64,000 nucleotides of DNA from an uncultured Woeseiaceae bacterium (GTDB lineage Bacteria; Pseudomonadota; Gammaproteobacteria; Steroidobacterales; Woeseiaceae): the NCBI GenBank assembly GCA_902517795.1, contig CABYDR010000002.1, forward strand, positions 1-64,000, given 5' to 3'. Positions 34,823-42,664 of this stretch are shown here, one piece after another. The number at the start of each line of letters is the position of its first letter. Positions within the stretch are counted from its first letter, which is position 1. The notes beneath the pieces were generated by a model. The model was not told the origin of the DNA and made no database searches. It was given only the letters and a program-made list of their open reading frames with translations. A program made the position numbers and the translations under genes.

Positions 34823-36060
34823 AAAAATCTTCTGTAAGAAAATGGCTAGTAATGTTGATCCTCTCCGTTTCGGCGAGTTCTATTTATTTGCTGCCATTTT
34901 TGCAAGAGGTTTACTATCGACCGCTAGCGGATGCTCTTCAATTAAACAATACTCAAGTGGGCTCTTTGATGAGTATTTACGGCACTTTTGCAATGCTTAC
35001 TTATTTTCCTGGCGGATGGGTCGCAGACAAGATAATACCAAGATATCTAATTTCAATCTCCCTGATTACCACGGGACTTATTGGTTTATATTTCGCGACA
35101 CTCCCTAGTTATGAAATCAGTTTGATTATTCATGCATTATGGGGAGTGACGACGACGTTATTATTTTGGAGTTCAATTGTTCGGGTAACTCGACATTGGG
35201 CTCCGCCAGACGAGCAAGGTAAAGCTTTTGGTTTTCTGCAAACAGGAAGAAGTATCAGTGATGTCATTGTGTCTATTCCGATATTAGCAATTTTTGGTAT
35301 TTTGGGGAGTAGTGTTTTTGCCTTATCAATGGTTATTATTCAGATATCTGTAATTACGATTATTGCGGGAATTGCGGCTTGGTATGTCCTATCAAACGAG
35401 GATGGAGGCGAGAATACCGAAATTTTACCGTTTGGATCTAGTATTAAGGAGATTATTTCAGTTCTGAAAATGCGCGCTGTATGGCTGATAGCTGTTGTTG
35501 TATTGGCAGCTTATTCAGCGTATTGGGGTGCTTATAGATTTACGTCCTATTCAACAGATATATTCTCATTGAGTGTTATTGCTGCAGGTGCAATTAGCAT
35601 CGGGAAAATGGTTATGAGTCCGCCCTCAGCCCTAATAGCAGGATTCGTATCAGATAAAGTTGGCATTGCTAAATCTATCATTGTTTTGTTTGTTGTGCTT
35701 ATTATATCGTTTGTTATCTTTGCTTTTTTACCAGGTGTACCCTCATTTTTGCCTGTAATGTTAATAAATGTAGCGATTGCTTCTTTTGCGATTTTCGCAC
35801 TCAGAGCAATATATTATGCTTTACTTGAAGAAGGAGGGATCCCTGTTATTGTGACTGGAACGGCAACAGGATTTATTTCCATGATCGGATTTACACCCGA
35901 TATATTTATGCCATTGCTCGGTGGTATCTTGCTGGATAGTATGCCAACAATAGAGGGATATAGAGCTTTTTTTATTAGCGTTGCTGTAATATGTGGATTA
36001 GGGTTAGCAGCATCAATTTGTTTGTATAGAATAGCATTAGAAAGAAAAAAGAATGGGTAA
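34819..36060 (+). CDS. MFS transporter
   Basis: 413 aa, 12 membrane helices. The first loop reads VGSLMSIYGTFAMLTYFPGGWVADKIIPR, the A-motif position of the MFS, and RYLISISLITTG follows. It resembles the organophosphate/glycerol-3-phosphate-type or anion:cation symporter branches in its N terminus, but the substrate cannot be read. ATGA overlap with the upstream oxidase gene. Confidence 0.85.
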   Translation: MKKSSVRKWLVMLILSVSASSIYLLPFLQEVYYRPLADALQLNNTQVGSLMSIYGTFAMLTYFPGGWVADKIIPRYLISISLITTGLIGLYFATLPSYEISLIIHALWGVTTTLLFWSSIVRVTRHWAPPDEQGKAFGFLQTGRSISDVIVSIPILAIFGILGSSVFALSMVIIQISVITIIAGIAAWYVLSNEDGGENTEILPFGSSIKEIISVLKMRAVWLIAVVVLAAYSAYWGAYRFTSYSTDIFSLSVIAAGAISIGKMVMSPPSALIAGFVSDKVGIAKSIIVLFVVLIISFVIFAFLPGVPSFLPVMLINVAIASFAIFALRAIYYALLEEGGIPVIVTGTATGFISMIGFTPDIFMPLLGGILLDSMPTIEGYRAFFISVAVICGLGLAASICLYRIALERKKNG

Positions 36061-36092
36061 TGCATAATTTTTTAAGAGGCAAAAGAAATAAT

Positions 36093-37091
36093 ATGAAACT
36101 TTCGTTAAAACTCATATTCTTTATCATTGCAGCTTCAATTGTCTCTTGCACAAAAAACGAAGTTTCATATGTCGAAGACAGTTCTTTTGCAGATGTTTGT
36201 CAAAGTCTTCCCGTGCCTGCTAATAAAATATTACCTTTGAATGATGCTTCTACAGAGTGGTTTCAGGTCTATGAATCACATAAGGGTGTTTATTCAATAG
36301 TTGAACCCTACCAATTTCAAATGAGCATCTCGCATTTAATTTTAGGTGATGAGCGCGCATTACTCTTTGATACAGGTATGGGTATGGCGCCCATAAAACC
36401 TGTCATTGAATCATTGACAGACCTTCCTGTAACGGTTTTAAACTCACACACACATTTTGATCACGTAGGCGGTAATGCAGAATTTGATAATATTCTCGCG
36501 GTTGATTCACCTTATACAAGAGCAAATATGAAAGGATTTTCTCATGAGGAAGTAGCGGGTGATGTCATTGATGAAGCTTTTTGCAACGGTCCACCAAAGA
36601 GTCTCGATACAGAGAATTACTATACGCGAGCGTGGTCCGCAGACAATTTTGTTATTGATGGCCAAATAATTGATTTAGGCAATAGACTTATCGAGGTAAT
36701 TGATGTTCCAGGTCATACACCTGACGCATTAGCACTTCTAGATCAAGAAAATGCATTACTTTTCACAGGTGATACCTATTATGATGACAATTTATGGTTG
36801 TTTTCACCGGAAACAGATCTCGATCATTATTCTGAATCAATAGCAAAATTATCCAAGCTAGAAAATCAAATTGAGTTTATTTTTGGGGCGCATACATCAG
36901 CAAGAGTTGATGCGGGTATATTATCAAAAGTTAAAGAGAGCTTTTCAAAATTACGATCAGGTAAAGTGAAGCCAATTCATGAAGTACAAGATAGACTGAT
37001 CTATGAAATAGATGGAGTAAATTTTGTTACTTCGAAATCAATATTGGCCGGAGAAAAGATTAGTATGGATAAAGGTGCAAGCGGTTTATGA
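36093..37091 (+). CDS. Metallo-beta-lactamase-fold lipoprotein hydrolase
   Basis: 332 aa from the ATG at 36093. I prefer this over the ATG at 36060 because it places the lipoprotein signal (ending ASIVSC, Cys19) at the N terminus. The MBL zinc motif is NSHTHFDHVGGN, further ligands are in DVPGHTPD and FTGDTYYDD, and the last His is in FGAHTSAR. The fold covers hydrolysis of thioesters, lactones and beta-lactams; no specific substrate is suggested. The location is the periplasm, anchored to a membrane. Confidence 0.85.
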   Translation: MKLSLKLIFFIIAASIVSCTKNEVSYVEDSSFADVCQSLPVPANKILPLNDASTEWFQVYESHKGVYSIVEPYQFQMSISHLILGDERALLFDTGMGMAPIKPVIESLTDLPVTVLNSHTHFDHVGGNAEFDNILAVDSPYTRANMKGFSHEEVAGDVIDEAFCNGPPKSLDTENYYTRAWSADNFVIDGQIIDLGNRLIEVIDVPGHTPDALALLDQENALLFTGDTYYDDNLWLFSPETDLDHYSESIAKLSKLENQIEFIFGAHTSARVDAGILSKVKESFSKLRSGKVKPIHEVQDRLIYEIDGVNFVTSKSILAGEKISMDKGASGL

Positions 37092-37133
37092 TATATATCA
37101 TATATTTATATTAACAATATAAAGTAACACTGT

Positions 37134-39188
37134 ATGAATTATAAAATACCATTCTTTATATTATGTTCAATTTTTCTTTTCTCGTGCAGCAATGAAAATG
37201 AATTAAAATACAACATTACAACTGCATGGATACCCATGCAGGATAATATACATTTGGCCGCCGATATATATTGGCCAGCCGGTTATAGAAAAGGCGACGT
37301 ATACCCCGTGCTGCTTGAATACATACCTTATAGAAAAGATGAGTCTCGAGGTAGAAACTATCCTTTATATTCATACTTTCTGGATAATGATTATATTGTT
37401 GCGAGAGTGGACATTAGAGGGACAGGCAATAGCGAAGGAAAAGTTATTCCTAATGAGTATTCAGACATTGAGCTGGATGATGGTGAAGAAGTAATAGAAT
37501 GGCTAGCTAATCAATCATGGTCAAATGGAAATATTGGTATGTTCGGCATTTCCTGGGGTGGGTTTAACTCTATTCAAATGTCCATGAGGAATCCACCTGC
37601 ATTAAAAGCCTTCGTAGCTGTTATGGCGACAGAGTATTTGTATGAGGAGGATGTTCACTATATTGATGGAATTATGGTTGCAGGCGACTCATGGATGATG
37701 AGTAATGACCTTTATAATTCTTTACCAGGTGCTCCTGATTTTATAATGGATGAGCAATGGTACGAAGACAGATTTGACGTTGAACCGAGTGTATATAAGT
37801 ATATGCGTCAGCAAAGAGACGGACCTTTTTGGGATCGAGCCTCTGCAAAAAACAAATATCATCTAATTGAAGTTCCTGGTTACCACATTGGTGGATGGTA
37901 TGACGGTTACAGAAACAGTTTACCAAGAATGATTGAGAGTGTGAATGCTCCTGTTAAAGCTATGATTGGCCCATGGGATCATGATTATCCTCACGATGCC
38001 GCACTCAAACCTCAGGTTGAATGGCGTCACGAAGCTGTTAGATGGTTCGATCAGTGGTTAAAGCAGAAAAATACTGGAATTTTAGAAGAGCCAAAATTTG
38101 CAATTTATATGAGAGATTACCATGAGCCTGATGATTCAATTGAATACATTCCTGGCTATTGGCGATGGGAGGATGAATGGCCACCTAAAAACACTGAAAA
38201 ATTGATTTTATTTTCACAAGATGATCATACGTTGCAAGAGAGTGAGTCAGTAGTTTCAGAACACCAGTTAAAAAATATACCATCTATCGGTCTTGAAGGA
38301 GGTGGTCCAACTATGTGGTGGGGCAGTATCCCTCCTGATCAAACTCCAATGGACGAAGACAGCTTATTTTATGATTCTGATGTGTTTCAGCAACCCATTG
38401 AAATATTGGGTAGTCCAATTGCAAAACTGCATGTTTCTGCAGACGCTATAAGGGCAAACTGGGTAGTTAGAATTTCGGATGTTGCTCCTGATGGCAAGGT
38501 CACACAGATCGGTGGAGCTGCATTTAATGGAACGCATAGGCACTCATCCAGAAATCCTGTCGATATTGTGCCGGGAGAAAAATTTCCGATCGAAGTGAAA
38601 CTCCATTTTACTTCCTGGAGATTGAATAAAGGACACAAATTGAGAATGGCAGTCAGTAATTCGCAATGGCCAATGCTTTGGCCCACTGCCTATCCAGTGA
38701 ATACAACCTTGGATATAGGGGGAGAGTACGGTGCTCAAATTCAATTACCAATAATTCTCGGAAACTATACATCACCCCACTTCATTGACCCCAAATCAAG
38801 TCCAACCCTTGAAGGGTATGAAGTTTTGGATGCTGGAAATATAACTGGGTATGCGGCAATTGAAACCATTCAGAGGAATCAAGGAACTGGTGAGGCCATC
38901 GGGATCGCCTCAAATACTGGCGCAAATAAATATCCATGGGGAATTGCTTATTTTGAGGAGGAAATTACTCAAAAAACAAATGACAATGATCCAGCCAATT
39001 CATCGGTCGTTGGGCGATACAAAATAACACAAGAGCTGAATGATAGAACTCTTGTTTTTGAACAAGATGTCGAGTTCAAAAGTAATGTTAGAGACTTTCA
39101 TTTAAGGTTTCATCGATGGATCAGTGTTGATGGTGACAAGCGATACGAGAAAACTTGGGAAGAAACCATACCTAGGGATTACCAATAA
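37134..39188 (+). CDS. CocE/NonD-family hydrolase, lipoprotein
   Basis: 684 aa. Lipoprotein signal with FLFSC (Cys18). The alpha/beta hydrolase domain has YIPYRKDESRGR and the nucleophile elbow FGISWGGF with Ser140; Asp and His are expected in IGPWDHDYPHDA and nearby. A jelly-roll C-terminal domain (about 400-570) follows, as in X-Pro dipeptidyl peptidases and cocaine esterase. A further C-terminal part (about 570-684) is longer than usual. Probably a membrane-anchored acylase or dipeptidase. It is in a run with the oxidase, MFS and MBL genes. Confidence 0.88.
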   Translation: MNYKIPFFILCSIFLFSCSNENELKYNITTAWIPMQDNIHLAADIYWPAGYRKGDVYPVLLEYIPYRKDESRGRNYPLYSYFLDNDYIVARVDIRGTGNSEGKVIPNEYSDIELDDGEEVIEWLANQSWSNGNIGMFGISWGGFNSIQMSMRNPPALKAFVAVMATEYLYEEDVHYIDGIMVAGDSWMMSNDLYNSLPGAPDFIMDEQWYEDRFDVEPSVYKYMRQQRDGPFWDRASAKNKYHLIEVPGYHIGGWYDGYRNSLPRMIESVNAPVKAMIGPWDHDYPHDAALKPQVEWRHEAVRWFDQWLKQKNTGILEEPKFAIYMRDYHEPDDSIEYIPGYWRWEDEWPPKNTEKLILFSQDDHTLQESESVVSEHQLKNIPSIGLEGGGPTMWWGSIPPDQTPMDEDSLFYDSDVFQQPIEILGSPIAKLHVSADAIRANWVVRISDVAPDGKVTQIGGAAFNGTHRHSSRNPVDIVPGEKFPIEVKLHFTSWRLNKGHKLRMAVSNSQWPMLWPTAYPVNTTLDIGGEYGAQIQLPIILGNYTSPHFIDPKSSPTLEGYEVLDAGNITGYAAIETIQRNQGTGEAIGIASNTGANKYPWGIAYFEEEITQKTNDNDPANSSVVGRYKITQELNDRTLVFEQDVEFKSNVRDFHLRFHRWISVDGDKRYEKTWEETIPRDYQ

Positions 39189-39206
39189 ATCTAATTAGTC
39201 TTTTTT

Positions 39207-40103
39207 ATGCAACATCAAAAATATCTTAAAATCATAGCCTTACTCATTATGAATTCAATTCCTTATCAGTCAATATTTGGCTCAACAGGAGAGCATGTTG
39301 ATTATGTTGTGATGGGAAAATCTGTGAATTACAGACAGAAAACCAATGAAAACCTAATATTGCTTAATACTGTATTTTTTGCAGAAATCTTTCCCACAGA
39401 TCTTGATTCGGAAAGAAATAAAGTAACTAATGCTTTTCTTAAAGGTCCTGGTGATGCCAATAGAGGTTTGGCTTTCTCAGACTCAAGAATTCCTTTTTTG
39501 GCAGGACAGCGAGAAATGACCATCGAGGATCTGAATAAACGCTACCCAGATGATACGTATTTTTTTAATTTTGATACACCCAATGGAAAAATTAGAAATT
39601 TTCCCGTGTCTTTTAAAAGTGAAAGCTCTTATACGCAGAGACCAGAATCAGTGTCAATTAGTTTACTTCAAAATGAAAAGAAGGTTGATTTAACTCAAAT
39701 TGACCCTGATCAGGATCTTAAAATAAAATGGAGCAATTTTACTGTGGGCTCAAAAGATCCAAATCAGATTATTGATGACATGATCTATGTCATTCTGGGG
39801 GATTGCATGGGTAATGAAATTGATCACAGTGGGCACGCTTTAAGTGATCCAAATGCACTTACATTCGACAAAAAAGAATTTGTAATAAAAAAAGACATAC
39901 TTTTGCCGGGTGAACCCTTTCAGTTGGAAGTGGAGCATTCAAATATGGAAACGAGCATTCATCAAAATATTGAAATCATAGTAACGAGTGCCACTACGAC
40001 TTTTTTGGATTTTAAAACTTCAGGAAAAAGTCAAGGGAAACTGTCCTGCCCTAAGAATCCTTTCGCAATGGATGGTGGCCAGACTGATAGGGTAAAAAAA
40101 TAG
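39207..40103 (+). CDS. Secreted hypothetical protein
   Basis: 298 aa with a signal peptide (cut near SIFGS). The mature protein has segments such as VVMGKSVNYRQKT, YTQRPESVSISLL and LKIKWSNFTVGSKDPNQIIDDM, which look like beta-sandwich strands, and two Cys. No family recognised. It follows the CocE-type gene by 18 nt and may be the last gene of that operon. Confidence 0.65.
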   Translation: MQHQKYLKIIALLIMNSIPYQSIFGSTGEHVDYVVMGKSVNYRQKTNENLILLNTVFFAEIFPTDLDSERNKVTNAFLKGPGDANRGLAFSDSRIPFLAGQREMTIEDLNKRYPDDTYFFNFDTPNGKIRNFPVSFKSESSYTQRPESVSISLLQNEKKVDLTQIDPDQDLKIKWSNFTVGSKDPNQIIDDMIYVILGDCMGNEIDHSGHALSDPNALTFDKKEFVIKKDILLPGEPFQLEVEHSNMETSIHQNIEIIVTSATTTFLDFKTSGKSQGKLSCPKNPFAMDGGQTDRVKK

Positions 40104-40595
40104 TTATCGCTGACTGCATTTATCTGGAAAAGTATTGATTAATTCAATCATTTCAGATGGCATCCAGCGTGAACGAACCTCAAAAAGCTCTCTCATATCA
40201 CATAAATTATACCAATACTCAAATGCTCTTACTTTAGCCTGCCAAACTTCATCAGTAATAAGGCCTTGGCTGTATTGAAAAAAATCATTCTCATATAAAA
40301 ACCAAGCATCGTGGTAACTATTTCTTCTGGCAATTTCTTTAATTGTAAATTCATAATCTACTTTGTTTTCGATAGAGGTTGATTGCCAATCTATTCCTGA
40401 TAAGGTGCTGTTCATAATTAATTGACGAATGGCATTATTCCTCTCTTGTTGAGTTTTGGCCAGTGCAATTTTATGAGATTGTCTTAGTTCTAATCCAACA
40501 AATATGAGGGATGCAATCAAGCCAAGTATCCCAATTATTTGTAGAAAGTCATTTAGACGATTCACAGTCAACATAGTTGAAATATTTTTATTCAT
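40104..40595 (-). CDS. Unnamed single-TM protein, 'ELRQSHKIALA' family, copy C
   Basis: 163 aa. IIGILGLIASLIFVGLEL then RQSHKIALAKTQQERNNA and the block YENDFFQYSQGLITDEVWQAKV. It is nearly identical to copy A through the membrane helix and the RQSHKIALA motif, while the second half has diverged (Trp-rich). Convergent with the secreted protein, with no gap between stops. Function unknown. Confidence 0.8.
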   Translation of the reverse strand: MNKNISTMLTVNRLNDFLQIIGILGLIASLIFVGLELRQSHKIALAKTQQERNNAIRQLIMNSTLSGIDWQSTSIENKVDYEFTIKEIARRNSYHDAWFLYENDFFQYSQGLITDEVWQAKVRAFEYWYNLCDMRELFEVRSRWMPSEMIELINTFPDKCSQR

Positions 40596-40685
40596 TTTTT
40601 TATTCTATTCTTTTTCAAAAAAAGATTTGTTTATCATTAGTGTTATCATTAATAAAATACATCAGTTATCAGGGGTAATACAAAT

Positions 40686-40901
40686 ATGGAAGCTTTCTTA
40701 GAAAAGTTATCACTATTGGTTCATTGGGTTTGTTTCGCAATCGGAATAGCAGTATTTATAGCGGTCATTATTTACAGATCAGATCTGGATATTTTGTTTA
40801 TATCACTCTCGATTGGCTTTTCAATTGTTTCTGTCTTTGTTGGCGCCGCGATTAGGTGGATGTTTCTTAGCAGTTTTCATCTTTTTCCCTGGAAAAGTTA
40901 G
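40686..40901 (+). CDS. Small two-TM membrane protein
   Basis: 71 aa with two hydrophobic helices (VHWVCFAIGIAVFIAVIIY and LFISLSIGFSIVSVFVGAA) and a short C-terminal tail RWMFLSSFHLFPWKS. An AGGGG lies 13 nt upstream of the ATG. It resembles small proteins of unknown function common in proteobacteria. Convergent with the following minus-strand gene (4-nt overlap). Confidence 0.6.
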   Translation: MEAFLEKLSLLVHWVCFAIGIAVFIAVIIYRSDLDILFISLSIGFSIVSVFVGAAIRWMFLSSFHLFPWKS

Positions 40902-41107
40902 ATAAACATCTTTGCTAAGAGAGCGATTGCTAGGATACTGACCATTATCCAAAGAATAGTTCTTAAAAACCCAAAACGATTGACAGTCCAGTCAATTTTG
41001 TCTTCCCGATTTCTCTGCTTTTCTGTAGCTCTAAATTTTCCGATATAAAAAAATACTGCTAAGGATATGCAGATTAGCAGACCGAAAAACAGAGAATTGA
41101 AATCCAC
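40898..41107 (-). CDS. Small two-TM membrane protein
   Basis: 69 aa, hydrophobic N-terminal helix (LFFGLLICISLAVFFYIG), a basic linker FRATEKQRNREDKIDW and a C-terminal helix. It follows the Bax-inhibitor-1 gene with a 1-nt overlap, so it is translated from the same message. Not a recognised family. Confidence 0.6.
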   Translation of the reverse strand: MDFNSLFFGLLICISLAVFFYIGKFRATEKQRNREDKIDWTVNRFGFLRTILWIMVSILAIALLAKMFI

Positions 41108-41877
41108 TATCTGCTTCGAAGTTTGGCCAAAAGTCTGAGCATTTCAAGGTAAAGCCATATTAGAGTTACCATAAGAGAAAAGGCACCAAACCATTCCATA
41201 TATTTCGGTGCACCAAGTTCTGCACCTTGTTCTATGAAATCAAAATCTAAGACAAGATTTAATGCTGCAATCGCAACCACGAACAGGCTGAAGCCAATTC
41301 CAAATAAGCCATTAGAATGTATAAAACCAATTCCTGATGAACCGAACATATTCATGATCATGCTGATTAGATAGAGAACCGCAATTCCCATCGTCGCAGA
41401 TACAATCATTAATCTGAAATTCTCAGTTGGCTGAATAATTCCTAGTTTGTATAAAACTAGAAGTGATGCGAGTGTTCCAAGAGTGAGGCCTGTCGCTTGT
41501 ATGACAATTCCAGGATATTGGTATTCAAATATAGCTGATATGCCGCCCAAAAAAAGACCCTCAAGCGCAGCATAAATTGGCGCAGTGTAGGGCGACCATG
41601 CTTTTTTGAATATAGTAACCAGAGCAAGAATGAAACCACCAATAGCTCCTCCAGTTGCAATTGGCATCACTGCTGCTGGATTACCTGTTTGAAAAAATAA
41701 ATTCCATGTGTAAACAGCCGTCAAGACTAATATTCCAAGTAGGATTCCTGTTTTATTGACAGTTCCTTGCAAAGTCATCGATTCACCCATAACTCTTCCT
41801 TCACTTCTGAATGTAGAATCACTGAGTGCTGGGTTACCGGAACGTCCGAACATTTGTAATGCATTATGTTTTGCCAT
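41107..41877 (-). CDS. Bax inhibitor-1 / YccA-family membrane protein
   Basis: 256 aa, seven membrane helices after a polar N terminus (SGNPALSDSTFRSEGRVMG). Family motifs include YAALEGLFLGGISAIFEYQYPGIV and the end IWLYLEMLRLLAKLRSR. It is the long YccA-like type (UPF0005 relatives with an N-terminal extension), probably a Ca2+/H+ leak channel or a modulator of FtsH. A separate transcription unit, probably with the 69-aa gene below it. Confidence 0.85.
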   Translation of the reverse strand: MAKHNALQMFGRSGNPALSDSTFRSEGRVMGESMTLQGTVNKTGILLGILVLTAVYTWNLFFQTGNPAAVMPIATGGAIGGFILALVTIFKKAWSPYTAPIYAALEGLFLGGISAIFEYQYPGIVIQATGLTLGTLASLLVLYKLGIIQPTENFRLMIVSATMGIAVLYLISMIMNMFGSSGIGFIHSNGLFGIGFSLFVVAIAALNLVLDFDFIEQGAELGAPKYMEWFGAFSLMVTLIWLYLEMLRLLAKLRSR

Positions 41878-42020
41878 TTTTTATCCTATTTTTTTAGTTC
41901 ATTAATTTAAATTGTAATACTCTATTTAAAAAGCTTCAATAATATAAAGAATGCTTTAACTATTTTGTTAAAACATGCATGTCAGAAATTAATTAGATGC
42001 GAAGCTTTGGTCGAAGGAAC

Positions 42021-42058
42021 GAAATAGACAGGGATAACGTTTATCCCTGTCTTATTTC
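42021..42058. terminator. Strong hairpin downstream of ibpA
   Basis: Perfect 12-bp arms agacagggataa (42026-42037) and ttatccctgtct (42041-42052) with a 3-base loop, extended by gaaata / tatttc except for one bulged base. It lies 7 bp beyond the ibpA stop on the minus strand and ends in T-rich sequence in both directions, so it looks like a rho-independent terminator, possibly bidirectional. Confidence 0.75.
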
Positions 42059-42064
42059 TTACTC

Positions 42065-42508
42065 TTATCCAAGCAGTTTATTTTTGGATGTTAGTTTTAT
42101 TTTTCTTGGTCTTTTTTCTTCAGGTATCACTCTTTCAATGCCAATGTAAAGCATTCCGTTTGAAAGTGCTGCACCTTTGATGATCATATCGTCTGATAGA
42201 ACGAATTTCTTAGAAAAATCTCTAGCGGCAAGACCTTGATGCAAAAGACCATTTTCTGCTTCTTTGGGCCTGTTTCCTTTAATTGTGAGATTTTCTCCAG
42301 CAAGCTCTACATCAATGTCTTTTTCTTCGAAACCTGCAACAGCAAGTTCAATCGTGTATTGATCGTCAGAGACTTTTCTGATGTTGTAAGGGGGATAGTT
42401 GGTCTGTCTTGAGTTAGCAAGAACCTCTAGTGTTCCGAATGTTCTGTCAAATCCAACTGCGAATGGAGATATGTCTCTCCAGATAGTTTCAAATGTACTA
42501 TTTACCAT
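42065..42508 (-). CDS. ibpA: Small heat-shock protein IbpA (Hsp20)
   Basis: ATP-independent holdase that binds unfolding proteins for DnaK and ClpB. 147 aa; alpha-crystallin domain from NIRKVSDDQYTIELAVAGFEEKDIDVE to the ARDFSKKFVLSDD segment, with the C-terminal IGIERVIPEEKRPRKI carrying the I-x-I-like anchor. An AAGGAG ribosome site precedes the ATG. Upstream is a good heat-shock promoter match and a hairpin in the leader, listed separately. Confidence 0.93.
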   Translation of the reverse strand: MVNSTFETIWRDISPFAVGFDRTFGTLEVLANSRQTNYPPYNIRKVSDDQYTIELAVAGFEEKDIDVELAGENLTIKGNRPKEAENGLLHQGLAARDFSKKFVLSDDMIIKGAALSNGMLYIGIERVIPEEKRPRKIKLTSKNKLLG

Positions 42509-42546
42509 GTTTAACTCCTTTTTATGTTAAGCAAGTTTATTAAAAT

Positions 42547-42569
42547 TGTGGACCCCGAAGGCATCCACA
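42547..42569 (-). promoter_or_regulatory. Hairpin with UUCG tetraloop in the ibpA 5' leader
   Basis: On the minus strand, tgtgga pairs with tccaca and closes through gcc/ggg pairs around a C(UUCG)G loop. It lies between the predicted heat-shock promoter and the ibpA ribosome site. Leaders of ibp genes often hold ROSE-type RNA thermometers; whether this hairpin blocks the ribosome site is not clear, because the AAGGAG is about 25 nt further on. Confidence 0.4.
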
Positions 42570-42575
42570 AATACT

Positions 42576-42602
42576 ATGTTGGGATTAATCAGCAATTTTC
42601 AA
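42576..42602 (-). promoter_or_regulatory. Sigma-32-like heat-shock promoter of ibpA
   Basis: On the minus strand TTGAAA (42602-42597), a 13-nt spacer, then CCCAACAT (42583-42576), close to the sigma-32 consensus CTTGAAA-N13-CCCCATnT. It sits about 70 bp before the ibpA start codon. Match made by eye; strongly in line with the downstream gene. Confidence 0.65.
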
Positions 42603-42664
42603 CTGATTTGCTGAAATAATTTATAATTAAATTGATACAGGATTTTTCTTTGGTGAATCATTGT

